Assembly (NCBI GenBank): GCA_022072255.1
Contig: JAJVHZ010000022.1
Coordinates: 1-64,000, forward strand
From: Gammaproteobacteria bacterium
GTDB taxonomy: Bacteria; Pseudomonadota; Gammaproteobacteria; JAJPIJ01
Direction: 5' to 3'
DNA length: 64,000 nt
Shown: in pieces, positions 32,625 through 44,404 of the stretch
Position numbering within the stretch: the first letter of the stretch is position 1
Layout: every line of letters begins with the position of its first letter
Notes under the pieces: model-generated
Database searches by the model: none
Seen by the model: the letters and a program-made list of their open reading frames with translations, nothing else
What the model was told of the DNA's origin: nothing
Position numbers and translations under genes: made by a program

Positions 32625-33782
32625 ATGTCAACCTACCAGCGCCTGCCGGTCGCTTTCGTGCGCGGCAGCGGCGCCTACCTGTGGGACGAGAACGGCCGCC
32701 GTTATCTCGATGCGCTGAGCGGTGTGGCTGTCTGCAACCTCGGGCACGCGCATCCGGTCCTCGCCGCGGCAATCGCGGAGCAGGCGTCCACCGTGCTGCA
32801 TACCTCCAACATTTTTCGTATTGCGCTGCAGGAAGAGCTCGGGAGGCGGCTGACGCAGCTGGCGGGAATGGAGAAGGCTTTTTTCTGCAACTCCGGCGCC
32901 GAGGCCAACGAGGCCGCCATCAAGCTCGCGCGCCTGCATGGACATTCTCGCGCCATCGCCGAACCGCAGATCCTCGTCATGGAGGACAGCTTCCACGGGC
33001 GCACCATGGCCACGCTCAGCGCCACCGGCAACGCGAAGATACAGCAGGGCTTCGAGCCGCTGGTGCAGGGATTTCTGCGCGTGCCCTACGGGGACCTCGA
33101 CGCGATCGCCGCGCTCGCCGACGCCCGCGACGACATCGCCGCGATCCTGGTCGAACCGATACAGGGCGAGGGCGGCATCAACATCGCCCCACCAGGGTAT
33201 CTCGCCGGGGTCCGCAGGCTTTGCGACCGCAATGACTGGCTGATGATGCTCGACGAGGTGCAGACCGGCATGTGCCGCACCGGTCGCTGGTTCGCCTGCC
33301 AGCACGAAGGCGTGACGCCGGACGTCATGGCGCTGGCAAAGGCGCTGGGCAATGGCGTTCCCATCGGCACCAGCCTCGCCGTCGGCAAGGCCGCCGCGCT
33401 GCTCTCGCCTGGCAGGCACGGTTCCACCTTCGGCGGCAGTCCGCTCGCCTGCCGCGCCGCGCTGGCCGTGATCGAGGTGATGGAACGCGAGCGCCTCGAT
33501 GAGCGCGCCGCCGCCATCGGGGCGCAGATCCTGCAGCGCCTCCGGGACGCGCTGCGCGGAATCGCGGCAGTCCGTGATGTACGCGGCAGGGGCATGATGA
33601 TCGGCATCGAATTGGACCGCCCGTGCGCCGAGCTCGTGACGCAGGCGCTCGCTGCCGGGCTGCTCATCAACGTGACCGCCGACAATGTCGTAAGGCTGCT
33701 GCCGCCACTCATCTACGGGGCCGAGGAGGTCGAGAGCCTGGTATCGACGCTCGCCTCCGTCATCGCCCGCTTCGCGGGCTGA
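32625..33782 (+). CDS. argD: acetylornithine aminotransferase
   Basis: YQRLPVAFVRGSGAYLWDENGRRYLDALSGVAVCNLGHAHP...FFCNSGAEANEAAIKLAR...LDEVQTGMCRTG. Confidence 0.94.
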   Translation: MSTYQRLPVAFVRGSGAYLWDENGRRYLDALSGVAVCNLGHAHPVLAAAIAEQASTVLHTSNIFRIALQEELGRRLTQLAGMEKAFFCNSGAEANEAAIKLARLHGHSRAIAEPQILVMEDSFHGRTMATLSATGNAKIQQGFEPLVQGFLRVPYGDLDAIAALADARDDIAAILVEPIQGEGGINIAPPGYLAGVRRLCDRNDWLMMLDEVQTGMCRTGRWFACQHEGVTPDVMALAKALGNGVPIGTSLAVGKAAALLSPGRHGSTFGGSPLACRAALAVIEVMERERLDERAAAIGAQILQRLRDALRGIAAVRDVRGRGMMIGIELDRPCAELVTQALAAGLLINVTADNVVRLLPPLIYGAEEVESLVSTLASVIARFAG

Positions 33783-33806
33783 AGGCTCGCCATACCCGCA
33801 CCGCCC

Positions 33807-34721
33807 ATGATTCGGCATTTTCTCACCCTGATGGACCTGAGCAGCGAGGAGCTGCTCGGACTGATACACCGCGGCATCGAACTGAAGGCCATGCGTGCCG
33901 CCGGCCGCCTGCACGAGCCGCTGAAGAACCGCGTGCTCGCCATGGTGTTCGAGAAGTCGTCGACCCGCACGCGCGTCTCCTTCGAGGCGGCGATGGCCGA
34001 GTTCGGCGGACAGGCGATGTTCCTCTCCCCGCGCGACACCCAGCTCGGCCGCGGCGAGCCGGTGGAGGACACGGCACGGGTCCTCTCGCGGATGGTCCAT
34101 GCGATCATGGTGCGCACCTACGAACACGAGAAGATCGAGCTGCTGGCCGACTACGCCAGCGTACCGGTCATTAACGGCCTGACCGATCTCCACCATCCCT
34201 GCCAGCTGCTCGCCGACATGCAGACCTATCACGAGCACCGCGGTCCGATCCGGGGCAAGACGGTGGCCTGGATCGGGGACGGCAACAACATGTGCAATTC
34301 CTACATTCATGCCTCCAGGCAGTACGGCTTCACGCTGCGCGTCGCCTCTCCGCAGGGTTATGATCCGGAACCCGACGTGCTCGCCGAAGGCACCAGGGTG
34401 GAGCTGCTGCGCGATCCAGACAAGGCGGCCGCGAACGCGGACCTGGTCGTGACCGACGTCTGGGCCAGCATGGGGCAGGAGCAGGAGGCGCGCGCGCGCC
34501 AGGAGGCGTTCGCCGGGTTCGAGGTCAACGAGGCCGTGATGGCGCACGCGAAGTCCGACGCGATCTTCATGCACTGCCTGCCGGCGCACCGCGGCGAGGA
34601 GGTGAGCGCGGGCGTGATCGATTCGCCGCAGAGCGTGGTCTGGGACGAGGCCGGCAACCGGCTGCACGCCCAGAAGGCGCTGCTCGAGTTTCTGCTCGCG
34701 GGCGCCCCGGCGGCGCGGTAG
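33807..34721 (+). CDS. argF: ornithine carbamoyltransferase
   Basis: [50 protein letters not shown]. Confidence 0.97.
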   Translation: MIRHFLTLMDLSSEELLGLIHRGIELKAMRAAGRLHEPLKNRVLAMVFEKSSTRTRVSFEAAMAEFGGQAMFLSPRDTQLGRGEPVEDTARVLSRMVHAIMVRTYEHEKIELLADYASVPVINGLTDLHHPCQLLADMQTYHEHRGPIRGKTVAWIGDGNNMCNSYIHASRQYGFTLRVASPQGYDPEPDVLAEGTRVELLRDPDKAAANADLVVTDVWASMGQEQEARARQEAFAGFEVNEAVMAHAKSDAIFMHCLPAHRGEEVSAGVIDSPQSVVWDEAGNRLHAQKALLEFLLAGAPAAR

Positions 34722-34734
34722 GACGCGCCGCCCC

Positions 34735-35496
34735 ATGCGATTTCTCGTCAGCAACGACGACGGTTATCAGGCGCTGGGCCTGCGCGCGCTCGCCCAGTCG
34801 CTGATGCGGCACGGCGAAGTCGTGGTGGTGGCGCCGGACCGGAATCGCAGTGGCGCCAGCAACTCCCTCACCCTGGATGCGCCGCTGCGCGTCCAGCAGG
34901 CCGACAATGGATACCATTACGTCAACGGCACGCCGACGGATTGCGTGCACCTGGCCATCACCGGTCTGCTGGAGCGCGATCCGGACATGGTGATTGCCGG
35001 CATCAACGCCGGGGCCAACCTCGGCGACGATGTGCTTTACTCCGGAACCGTTGCCGCCGCCATGGAGGGACGGTTCCTGGGGCTGCCTGCGATCGCCGTC
35101 TCGCTGGTCGGCGAGAGCTTCACGCATTTCGAGACCGCCACCCGGGTCGTGGAGCAGCTCATCGATCACATGCTGCGCCGTCCGCTGCCCGCCGATACGA
35201 TCTTGAACGTGAACGTTCCGGACCTGCCCTGGGCGGAGATCGCCGGCTTCGAGGCGACCAGGCTCGGCCACCGTCACAAGGCCGAGCCGGCGGTCAGGAC
35301 GAGGGATCCGCGCGGACGCTCGATCTACTGGGTAGGCCCGGCGGGTCCCGAGGAGGACGCGGGCCCGGGCACGGATTTCAACGCGATCCGGCGCAGATGC
35401 GTGTCGATCACGCCGTTGCAGGTTGATTTGACACGCTATACGGCGCTGGATACCGTTGCGCAGTGGCTGCACGATGTTACGCAACGCGATGAATGA
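34735..35496 (+). CDS. surE: 5'/3'-nucleotidase SurE
   Basis: [23 protein letters not shown]...[37 protein letters not shown]. Confidence 0.97.
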   Translation: MRFLVSNDDGYQALGLRALAQSLMRHGEVVVVAPDRNRSGASNSLTLDAPLRVQQADNGYHYVNGTPTDCVHLAITGLLERDPDMVIAGINAGANLGDDVLYSGTVAAAMEGRFLGLPAIAVSLVGESFTHFETATRVVEQLIDHMLRRPLPADTILNVNVPDLPWAEIAGFEATRLGHRHKAEPAVRTRDPRGRSIYWVGPAGPEEDAGPGTDFNAIRRRCVSITPLQVDLTRYTALDTVAQWLHDVTQRDE

Positions 35497-36145
35497 CGCT
35501 CGTGGTATCGGAATGACCTCGCAGCGTGCGCGCGACCGCCTGGTCGCGCAGCTGCGGGAGATGGGCATACATTCCTCCCGCGTTCTCGACATCATGCGCC
35601 ATACGCCCCGGCATTTGTTCATCGACGAGGCGCTCGCCAGCCGCGCCTACGAGAACACCGCGCTGCCGATCGGACACGGGCAGACCATCTCCCAGCCATT
35701 CATCGTCGCGCGCATGACGGAGGCCCTGCTCGAGGGCGGTCCGCTGCACAAGGTACTGGAGGTCGGTGCCGGATGCGGCTACCAGACGGTGATCCTCGCC
35801 CAGGTTGCCGACCAGGTCTACTCCATCGAGCGCATCGCCGCGCTGGCGAGCCGGTTGCGCGATCGGCTGCGCGCCATGAATCATTTTCACGTCAGTGTGC
35901 GCCATGGCGACGGCAGCCTCGGTTGGGCCAGGCACGCGCCGTACGACGGAATTCTCGTTGCGGCGGCGCCGCTGGGCCTGCCGCGGCGCCTGCTCGATCA
36001 GCTCGCCCCCGGCGGGCGGCTGGTGATCCCTGTCGGTGCCGCCGGTCAGCAGCAGTTGCTGCGCATCACGCGCACCGACGAGGGATTCCACGAGGAGTAT
36101 CTCGACAAGGTCAGCTTCGTGCCGCTGCTCGGGGGCGTCAGCTAG
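35489..36145 (+). CDS. pcm: protein-L-isoaspartate O-methyltransferase
   Basis: [58 protein letters not shown]. Confidence 0.96.
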   Translation: MNDARGIGMTSQRARDRLVAQLREMGIHSSRVLDIMRHTPRHLFIDEALASRAYENTALPIGHGQTISQPFIVARMTEALLEGGPLHKVLEVGAGCGYQTVILAQVADQVYSIERIAALASRLRDRLRAMNHFHVSVRHGDGSLGWARHAPYDGILVAAAPLGLPRRLLDQLAPGGRLVIPVGAAGQQQLLRITRTDEGFHEEYLDKVSFVPLLGGVS

Positions 36146-36162
36146 CGGCGCGGATCGCCTCC

Positions 36163-36984
36163 ATGACGGGTGGTACTGCAAACACTGCCGTTCGTTCGCT
36201 CGCCGCCGCGGCCCTGCTTGCGGCGCTCAACGGATGCTCCGGCCGCTACGCGGCCCCGCTCGACGAGGAGCTCAGCGAAGTGTCGGAACCGGCGCCCGTC
36301 GTTCGCCCGTCGGCGCCCGCGCGCGCCGCGCACGGCGAGTATGTGATTAAGCAGGGCGACACGCTCTACGGCATCGCCTGGCGATTCAAGCTCGACTACC
36401 AGGTACTGGCGCGCTGGAACGGGATTGGGCCGCCCTACCGGATCTACCCCGGTCAGCGGCTGCGGCTGTCCCCGCCGGCCGCCACCGCCGCGCCCGCGAT
36501 CGGCGCATCGACCAGGAAGGCGGCAACCGCCGCGCCGCCCGCCGCGGTCAGTCCCTCGCCGGCGAAGCCGCCGGCAATCGCCGCAACCGCATCGCGCGCC
36601 GGCGGCGCGGCCCGCATCATCGGCGGAATAGCGTGGCAGTGGCCCGCGCAGGGACGCGTGGAATCCGCCGATTCGGTCCTGGGCGAGCGCGGCATCAACA
36701 TATTCGGTGCGCGCGGCCAGTCCGTACGCGCGGCGGCGGCCGGGCGGATCGTGTACAGCGGCAGTGGACTGGTGGGATACGGAAAGCTTATCATCATCGA
36801 ACACAACGACACCTATCTCAGCGCCTATGCCCACAACGACAGACTGCTTGTGGCGGAGGGCGCAAGGGTCGTCGGCGGTCAGCAGATCGCCGAGATGGGA
36901 AGCACGGGTGCGCGGCAGGTGATGTTGCATTTCGAGATCCGCCGCGGCGGGAAGCCCGTTCCTCCCCTTGAATTCCTCCCTTGA
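36163..36984 (+). CDS. nlpD: NlpD-like LysM/M23 peptidoglycan lipoprotein
   Basis: Lipobox LNGCSG; Lys[18 protein letters not shown]23-like domain [42 protein letters not shown]; upstream of rpoS. Confidence 0.9.
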   Translation: MTGGTANTAVRSLAAAALLAALNGCSGRYAAPLDEELSEVSEPAPVVRPSAPARAAHGEYVIKQGDTLYGIAWRFKLDYQVLARWNGIGPPYRIYPGQRLRLSPPAATAAPAIGASTRKAATAAPPAAVSPSPAKPPAIAATASRAGGAARIIGGIAWQWPAQGRVESADSVLGERGINIFGARGQSVRAAAAGRIVYSGSGLVGYGKLIIIEHNDTYLSAYAHNDRLLVAEGARVVGGQQIAEMGSTGARQVMLHFEIRRGGKPVPPLEFLP

Positions 36985-38108
36985 GACGTGAGCTAACGGG
37001 AATGGCGGCAACGGGAACGAACGGCCAGGGAACGAGGGGCAAGCCTGCGGGATCCGGCCCCGAGTCGCGCGTCGAGGACGGCGCGGCGCTGGAGATCGAA
37101 GCCCTCGAGACGGAGACCATCGAGGAAGATCTCGATATCACGCTGGCCGATGCGCAGACGCTCGCCGAGGAGCCCGACGACATCGGCGAGCCCGCCGCCG
37201 AGGACACGCTGGATCCCTCGATCACCATCACCGTCGACCGCGCGGTCCCCGCGGGAGACGTCTCGGAAGGCGAACTCGACGCCACGCGCATCTATCTCAA
37301 CGAGATCGGCTTCGCGGACCTGCTCACCGCCGAGGAGGAGGTCCGCTACGCACGGCTGGCGAAACGCGGCGACGAATCGGCCCGCAAGAGGATGATCGTC
37401 AGCAATCTGCGCCTGGTGGTGAAGATCGCGCGCCGCTACATGAACCGGGGCCTGGCGCTGCTGGACCTGATCGAGGAAGGCAACCTCGGCCTGATACGCG
37501 CGGTGGAGAAATTCGACCCGGAACGCGGCTTCCGTTTCTCCACCTATGCCACCTGGTGGATACGTCAGACGGTCGAGCGCGCGCTGATGAACCAGACGCG
37601 CACCATCCGGCTGCCCATCCACGTGGTCAAGGAGATCAACATCTACATGCGGGCCGCGCGCCGGCTCGCGCAGACTCTCGATCGCGAACCCACGCCCGAG
37701 GACGTGGCGCAGATGCTCGATCGGCCGATCGACGAGGTCAAACGCATGCTCGGTCTCAACGAGCGCGTCACCTCCATGGACAGCACCACCGACCACGACT
37801 CGGACCGCTCGCTGCTGGACACGATCCCCGACGAGCAGAACCCGGACCCCTGGCTGCTGCTGCAGGACAACGACATGCAGCGGCACATCGAGATCTGGCT
37901 GTCGCAGCTCAACGACAAGCAGCGCGCGGTCGTCGAGCGGCGCTTCGGCCTGAACGGGCACGAGATCGCCACGCTCGAGGAGGTCGGCAACGCGATCGGC
38001 GTGACGCGTGAGCGGGTCCGCCAGATACAGATCGAGGCCCTGAAGCGCCTGCGCCAGATCCTGGAGCGCCAGGGCTTCTCGGTCGAGTCACTGCTGCGCG
38101 AGACCTGA
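36981..38108 (+). CDS. rpoS: RNA polymerase sigma factor RpoS
   Basis: [102 protein letters not shown]; nlpD-linked. Confidence 0.95.
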   Translation: MRRELTGMAATGTNGQGTRGKPAGSGPESRVEDGAALEIEALETETIEEDLDITLADAQTLAEEPDDIGEPAAEDTLDPSITITVDRAVPAGDVSEGELDATRIYLNEIGFADLLTAEEEVRYARLAKRGDESARKRMIVSNLRLVVKIARRYMNRGLALLDLIEEGNLGLIRAVEKFDPERGFRFSTYATWWIRQTVERALMNQTRTIRLPIHVVKEINIYMRAARRLAQTLDREPTPEDVAQMLDRPIDEVKRMLGLNERVTSMDSTTDHDSDRSLLDTIPDEQNPDPWLLLQDNDMQRHIEIWLSQLNDKQRAVVERRFGLNGHEIATLEEVGNAIGVTRERVRQIQIEALKRLRQILERQGFSVESLLRET

Positions 38109-38148
38109 TCCGCGCCGACGGCGCCCTGCCGCCGGCCCGCCGATCGGC

Positions 38149-39269
<1,121 letters not shown>

Positions 39270-39463
39270 GCGTCGTGATTCGAGGACGCACCACCTCGCG
39301 CCGATAGCGACTGCGTGATGCCAGATGAAGCGCGTGACGAGTCGTTGAGATGCGGCATCGAGCGGCGCGAAGAGTTGCGAATGACGAACAACGGATGCTT
39401 GTGCGAACCACCGACATCAATCATCGACGAGCGATCCCAGTCGTAACCAGATTACAAAAAAGT

Positions 39464-39492
39464 TTGCAACTGTTCGCATTGTGATGTATATA
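39464..39492 (+). promoter_or_regulatory. near-consensus sigma70 promoter (TTGCAA - 17 nt - TATATA)
   Basis: ttgcaa at 39464-39469, tatata at 39487-39492, 17-nt spacer, A-rich tract directly upstream. Confidence 0.7.
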
Positions 39493-39547
39493 AATGCGCG
39501 TGGTACTTGCTTCACATGCTGTTCAACACATCGATAGGGGGTTAAAC

Positions 39548-39640
39548 ATGGCAGCAAAGAAGAAGGCTAGCAAGAAAAAGGTAGCGAAGAAGTCGGCCGC
39601 GAAGAAGACGAAGAAGAAGGCAGCGAAGAAGAAGAAGTAG
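39548..39640 (+). CDS. 30-aa Lys/Ala-rich basic microprotein (histone H1-tail-like)
   Basis: ATG...TAG reads MAAKKKASKKKVAKKSAAKKTKKKAAKKKK; AGGGGG Shine-Dalgarno-like motif with 6-nt spacing; not in supplied ORF track because of length. Confidence 0.7.
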   Translation: MAAKKKASKKKVAKKSAAKKTKKKAAKKKK

Positions 39641-39889
39641 TCAGCAGTACGGGCACAAAGGTACGATTCGGCGGGATGCCAGGAACGGTTGAAAGCCGAT
39701 AATCGATAAGGCGACGCGAGCGGTAACAAGGAATCAGATACCGCCGCCCGCCGCGTAGCGCAACCTCTCAGGTTCTCCTCTCGACATTCCAACTTCAGTC
39801 AGCCAGCCTCCGGCACCCGGTGCAGACCGACGGGCGTCGCGGATCGCGGTTCACCCCGTCGGAGCCGCAGTGCGGGCTTCACCCTGAAG

Positions 39890-42193
39890 ATGGCCACCAA
39901 GCAAAAACCCCGGAAAGCGCGCCGTTTTTCCCTGCCGCGCGCGCTGTTGCTGCAGCTCGTTCTGGTCTTCATCATGGCCGTGGTGGCCTACGTCCTCTGG
40001 GTCGATCACCAGGTGACCAGGACCTTCACCGGCTGGCACTGGCAGCTCCCGGCGCGCGTGTATGCCCGTCCGCTGGAGCTGTACGCCGGGCTCGCGATCG
40101 ATCGCGACGCGGTGGCGGCGGAGATCCTGCGATTGGGCTATCGGAAGGTCGACCGCCTGGACGGACCCGGCCAGTTCGCGGTTCTCAAGGATGAGCTGCA
40201 GATCCATACCCGCGGATTCGCCTTCTCGGACAAGCAGGAGGCGCCGCAGCGATGCCGCATCCGGTTCAACGCCGGAGTCGTGGCGGACGTCGACACCCTC
40301 CCCGCCCGGACGCCGATTGCGATCCTGCGGCTGGAGCCGATGCAGATCGCCCGCATCTACCCGACTCACAACGAAGACCGGGTGCTGGTCCGGCTGACGG
40401 ACGTCCCGCCCGAGATGATCGAGGCCCTCATCGCGACGGAGGACAGGCGCTTTTATCGGCACGTCGGCATCGATCCGCTCGGCATCGCGCGCGCCATGGT
40501 CTCGAACATCCGCCACCTGCGTTTCGACCAGGGCGGCAGCACCATCACGCAGCAGCTCATCAAGAACTATCACCTCAGCCACGAACGCACCCTCGTGCGC
40601 AAGATCCCCGAGATGGCCATGGCGCTGTCGCTGGAGCGCCATTACACCAAGCAGCAGATACTCGAGGCCTACCTGAACGAGATCTTCCTCGGGCAGGATG
40701 GGAAGCGCGCCATACACGGCTTCGGACTCGCCGCGGAGTTCTATTTCGGACGCCCCCTGAAAGAGCTGCGCCTTCCCGAACTGGCTTTGCTGGTCGGCCT
40801 GGCCAAGGGCGCGTCGTATTACGATCCAAGGCGATTCCCGGAGCGCGCGCTGGCGCGCCGCAACCTGGTCCTGGACCTGATGGCGGAGCAGAAGAAGATC
40901 ACCGCCGAGGCCGCGGCGCGGGCAAAGGCGGCGCCGCTCGGCGTCATCGCCAAGCCGCTGTTCCGCAGCACCCGCTACCCGGCGTTCGTGGAGCTGGTGA
41001 GGCGACAGTTGCGCCAGGACTATCGTGAAGAGGACCTTCGCAACGAAGGCCTGCAGATCTTCACCACCATCGATCCGCGCGTGCAGGCGGCCGCCGACGA
41101 ATCGGTGAGCGGCCAGATCGCCGCCCTGGAGAAGGGCTACGCCCGGCTCAAGGGCCATCTGCAGGCGGCGATGGTGGTCTCCAACCATCAGACCGGCGAG
41201 GTGCTGGCCATCGTCGGCGACCGCAATCCCGCCTATGCGGGATTCAATCGTGCACTGGACGCGCGCCGCCCGGTCGGTTCGTTGCTGAAGCCCGCGGTGT
41301 ACCTGGCGGCACTGCAGCGCCCGGAATCCTACGCCGTCAACACGCTGGTCGCCGATGAACCCGTCACCGTGGACATGCACGGCAAGCCGTGGACGCCGGG
41401 CAATTACGACGGCATCCCGCACGGCCCGGTGACCATCGAGGAAGCCCTCGCGCACTCCTACAACCTCGCCACGGTGCAGCTCGGCATGTCCCTGGGCGTG
41501 CCCGCGGTGGTGGGCGTGCTGCGCGGTCTGGGCATCGACCGGCCGTTGCCGGAGTATCCATCCCTGTTCCTCGGCGCGGCCGACCTCTCGCCGATGGAGA
41601 TCGCACAGATGTATCAGACCATCGCCGCGCGCGGCTTCCGCACCCCGCTGCGCGCCATACGCGAGGTGCTGACGCGTGACGGCCAGCGCCTGAAGCGCTA
41701 CGAGCTGAAGACGACAGCGGCCATCGACGCGCGCGCGGACTACCTGCTCACCTATCTGCTCACGCGCGTGACCTCCGAGGGCACGGCGGCGTCGCTGGTG
41801 CGCTGGCTCGGCGCCGGGCGCGTCGTGGCCGGCAAGACCGGCACGACGAACGACCTGCGCGACAGCTGGTTCGCGGGATTCGGCGAGGACCTGACGGCGG
41901 TTGCATGGATAGGGCGCGACGACAACGCACCGATAGGGCTGACCGGCGCGCAGGGGGCGATGCGGGTCTGGGGACAGTTCATGGCCGATGCGCATGTCCG
42001 GTCGCTGCGCATGGATCCGCCGGAAGGCATCGAATGGCGCTGGGTCGATCGGCAGACGGGCGCGTTCACGCGCGCGAACTGCCCCGGATCGCGCAGCGTG
42101 CCGTTCATCTCGCCAGCGCCGGTGGCTGCTACACTTGAATGTCCGACGACGTTGTTTGGCACACCGGAGACGACCTATGCACCAATCCGCTGA
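39890..42193 (+). CDS. mrcB: bifunctional penicillin-binding protein 1B (transglycosylase/transpeptidase)
   Basis: TEDRRFYRHVGIDPLGIARAM...GGSTITQQLIKNYHLS; RPVGSLLKPAVYLAAL; VAGKTGTTNDLRDSWFAGF. Confidence 0.95.
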   Translation: MATKQKPRKARRFSLPRALLLQLVLVFIMAVVAYVLWVDHQVTRTFTGWHWQLPARVYARPLELYAGLAIDRDAVAAEILRLGYRKVDRLDGPGQFAVLKDELQIHTRGFAFSDKQEAPQRCRIRFNAGVVADVDTLPARTPIAILRLEPMQIARIYPTHNEDRVLVRLTDVPPEMIEALIATEDRRFYRHVGIDPLGIARAMVSNIRHLRFDQGGSTITQQLIKNYHLSHERTLVRKIPEMAMALSLERHYTKQQILEAYLNEIFLGQDGKRAIHGFGLAAEFYFGRPLKELRLPELALLVGLAKGASYYDPRRFPERALARRNLVLDLMAEQKKITAEAAARAKAAPLGVIAKPLFRSTRYPAFVELVRRQLRQDYREEDLRNEGLQIFTTIDPRVQAAADESVSGQIAALEKGYARLKGHLQAAMVVSNHQTGEVLAIVGDRNPAYAGFNRALDARRPVGSLLKPAVYLAALQRPESYAVNTLVADEPVTVDMHGKPWTPGNYDGIPHGPVTIEEALAHSYNLATVQLGMSLGVPAVVGVLRGLGIDRPLPEYPSLFLGAADLSPMEIAQMYQTIAARGFRTPLRAIREVLTRDGQRLKRYELKTTAAIDARADYLLTYLLTRVTSEGTAASLVRWLGAGRVVAGKTGTTNDLRDSWFAGFGEDLTAVAWIGRDDNAPIGLTGAQGAMRVWGQFMADAHVRSLRMDPPEGIEWRWVDRQTGAFTRANCPGSRSVPFISPAPVAATLECPTTLFGTPETTYAPIR

Positions 42194-42767
42194 TCCACGC
42201 GCCACGCGCGTGCCGATACTGTGCACGGCGCTCTTCGCGCTGCTCGGCGGCTGCACCACGACGCCGGCGCCCGTGACCGAGGTGCCCGTGGATGAATCGG
42301 GGATGGAGCAGGAAGCCGGCGAGTCCGCCACGCCGCTCCAGGAACCGCCGCTCGAGGAGGCGCGCACCTATGCGCTGCCGGAGGAGGCGCCCCCGGCGGT
42401 CGGCGCGGGATCCGACGGGATGAATGCCGGGAACGCTGCGCCGGCGCCGACGACGCCCGGGTCGGGTTCGGAGATGAACAGCCCTGCGGTCGTCGCGCTG
42501 CTCGACGAGGCCGAGGTATACGCCAGCCAGGGCGACGGCGATCAGGCCGCTGCAACCATCGAGCGTGCGCTGCGCATTGAGCCGAAAAACCCATGGCTCT
42601 GGCACCGGCTGGCGGTCATCCGCATGCAGCAGGGCCGCTACAGCGAGGCGATCGAGCTCGCCGCGCGTTCCAGTTCGCTGGCCGGCGGCGACGCACGGCT
42701 GCTGCAGGGCAATCAGCAGGTCATAGAGCGCTCTCGCGCCGCCATGAGCGACGCACCGCAGGGCTGA
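42177..42767 (+). CDS. TPR-containing lipoprotein
   Basis: Lipobox LLGGCTT; ASQGDGDQAAATIERALRIEPKNPWLWHRLAVIRMQQGRYSEAIELAARS. Confidence 0.8.
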   Translation: MHQSADPRATRVPILCTALFALLGGCTTTPAPVTEVPVDESGMEQEAGESATPLQEPPLEEARTYALPEEAPPAVGAGSDGMNAGNAAPAPTTPGSGSEMNSPAVVALLDEAEVYASQGDGDQAAATIERALRIEPKNPWLWHRLAVIRMQQGRYSEAIELAARSSSLAGGDARLLQGNQQVIERSRAAMSDAPQG

Positions 42768-42833
42768 GATCCGGGGGACCAGACACCGCTCGCACGCAGG
42801 TGCGCGCCGGCGGTGGCCGCGCCCGCCAGCGAG

Positions 42834-43112
42834 TCATTCCGGGATGCGCTTGTTGCGCAGGTGATATGCGAAGGCGATCACCTGCGCGCAGGCGACGTAG
42901 AGCGCCTCCGGTATCTCCTCGCCCAGTTGCACCTTGGCGAGCAGCTCGACCAGATCGCCGTTGTTGCTGATCGGCACGTGGTGCTCGCGCGCGCGCCTGA
43001 GGATCTCCGCGGCTACCGGTCCCCTGCCCTTTGCCGTGACGCGCGGCGCGCCGCTGCCGTCGTAACGCAACGCGACGGCGACGTTCTCCGCCCCCGGCTC
43101 CTTGGCCCTCAT
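42834..43112 (-). CDS. FlhB C-terminal-domain-like (EscU/YscU/HrcU family) orphan protein
   Basis: VAVALRYDGSGAPRVTAKGRGPVAAEILRRAREHHVPISNNGDLVELLAKVQLGEEIPEALYVACAQVIAFAY. Confidence 0.85.
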   Translation of the reverse strand: MRAKEPGAENVAVALRYDGSGAPRVTAKGRGPVAAEILRRAREHHVPISNNGDLVELLAKVQLGEEIPEALYVACAQVIAFAYHLRNKRIPE

Positions 43113-44332
43113 GCGTGCGTGTCCACCAGCGGCGTGGGCGCCGCCGCGGCCCTGGGGACAGGCTGCCCCTGCAGGCACTGCACCTCCGCCGGTTCGAGTC
43201 CCGCCTGGCGCATCTGCGTGCGCAGCCACTCTGCGTGGAGGCGCGCCAGCTCCGCCGTCGCCGGCCGCTCTGACCAGATTACCGTGTGCACGCTGTCCTC
43301 GATCAGCGTGACCCGCGCGCACATCGGCCCCAGCGGCTCGATGTCCATCCTCACCGTCATTGACCACTGCCTGTGCATTTCGCCCTGCCGCGGTATGGAT
43401 TCCTCCTCGACCTCGAGCCCCAGATACCGCAGCTCACCCGCCGGGTCACGCACCGGCAGATCCATGGTCCAGATTGCGCTGCCCTGACCGGTCTCCGCGA
43501 TCGCCCTGAGTTGATTCACCTCGATAGCGGCGATCCCGCCGCGCGCCTGCTCGGCTATCCTGGGATGCGCCGGCGGGCCGTCCTCGAGCGCGGGCGGCGG
43601 CAGCGCGACCTGCCGCGGCTCGGCACGCACAGGCGCAGCACGCGTCTGTAGCTCTGCGTGCCTGGACGTCGCGGCGTCGGCCGCCGGCGCGGAGGGCGGC
43701 GGCGCCGCGCCGGGAGACACCGCTTGCACCAGCCGCAGCAGCGAGACCTTCAGATCGCGAGGCAACAGCTGCCGCAGGTCTGCATCCGTGGCCCGGGCGA
43801 GATTCGACTCCAGGAACAGTCCCGATGCCTGCATCGCGCGCTTCAGGGCCTCGGGTTGCGCGAGGTCCTTGAATGCGGGCAGCACGTTCACGATCGCCTG
43901 AGTCGCCGCCGCCGCCCGGGTGTTGGCGGCGGGAGCTGCAACCGCATCCGCCCGCTGCGCCGCGCGCTCGAGCGCGGGCAGCAGATCGCGCATGGGCACC
44001 GCCTGCGGCAGCCGCTCCCGCAATGCCTGCTGCTGGACGCGCATCGCATTTTCCTGCGGAGCCGGCAGGCGTTCCAGCAGCGTCCTTGCGCCGGTCTCCA
44101 GCACCCGCAACTCGAGCCGCTGTCCGGGGTTCATCGGACCGGAAACCTGCGCCTGTACGCGCCGCTCGCCGATCTGCAGCATCGCCGTTCCTGCGGCGCC
44201 GTCCACCTTCATGACGGTGGCACTCAGCAGCTGCCCCACTGTCCAGCCACGCACCGCCGCCGGGGTCGACAGGGCGATCAGTCGCGCCGGGAGCGCGCCA
44301 TTGAGCAAGGATGGAATCATCAAGGGGAGCAT
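43109..44332 (-). CDS. FliK-like hook-length control domain protein (orphan)
   Basis: C-terminal WTMDLPVRDPAGELRYLGLEVEEE...WSMTVRMDIEPLGPMCARVTLIEDSVHTVIWSERPATAELARLHAEWLRTQMRQAGLEPAEVQCLQG; 4-nt overlap with FlhB-like gene. Confidence 0.8.
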   Translation of the reverse strand: MLPLMIPSLLNGALPARLIALSTPAAVRGWTVGQLLSATVMKVDGAAGTAMLQIGERRVQAQVSGPMNPGQRLELRVLETGARTLLERLPAPQENAMRVQQQALRERLPQAVPMRDLLPALERAAQRADAVAAPAANTRAAAATQAIVNVLPAFKDLAQPEALKRAMQASGLFLESNLARATDADLRQLLPRDLKVSLLRLVQAVSPGAAPPPSAPAADAATSRHAELQTRAAPVRAEPRQVALPPPALEDGPPAHPRIAEQARGGIAAIEVNQLRAIAETGQGSAIWTMDLPVRDPAGELRYLGLEVEEESIPRQGEMHRQWSMTVRMDIEPLGPMCARVTLIEDSVHTVIWSERPATAELARLHAEWLRTQMRQAGLEPAEVQCLQGQPVPRAAAAPTPLVDTHA

Positions 44333-44404
44333 CGGCCGATTGGCATGGAACTTGAAGTTATTTGCCGCGAATCAGGCACTTTCGCCGTAATACATCGACG
44401 GGGC

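Noticed and set aside
32628-34754. 708-aa minus-strand ORF over argD/argF
   Set aside because: Antisense shadow of two well-supported arginine biosynthesis genes.
36163-36984. NlpD M23 domain as an active endopeptidase
   Set aside because: Canonical LytM zinc-ligand motifs are not apparent, as expected for NlpD/EnvC-type activators, so not reported as unusual.
39523-39792. 89-aa minus-strand ORF with FFFFAAFFFVFFAADFF
   Set aside because: Poly-Phe is the reverse complement of the AAG-rich Lys codons of the 30-aa microprotein; the plus strand has the RBS and promoter.
39851-42367. 838-aa minus-strand ORF antisense to the PBP1b gene
   Set aside because: Opposite strand encodes a complete PBP1b; the antisense product has no recognisable motifs.
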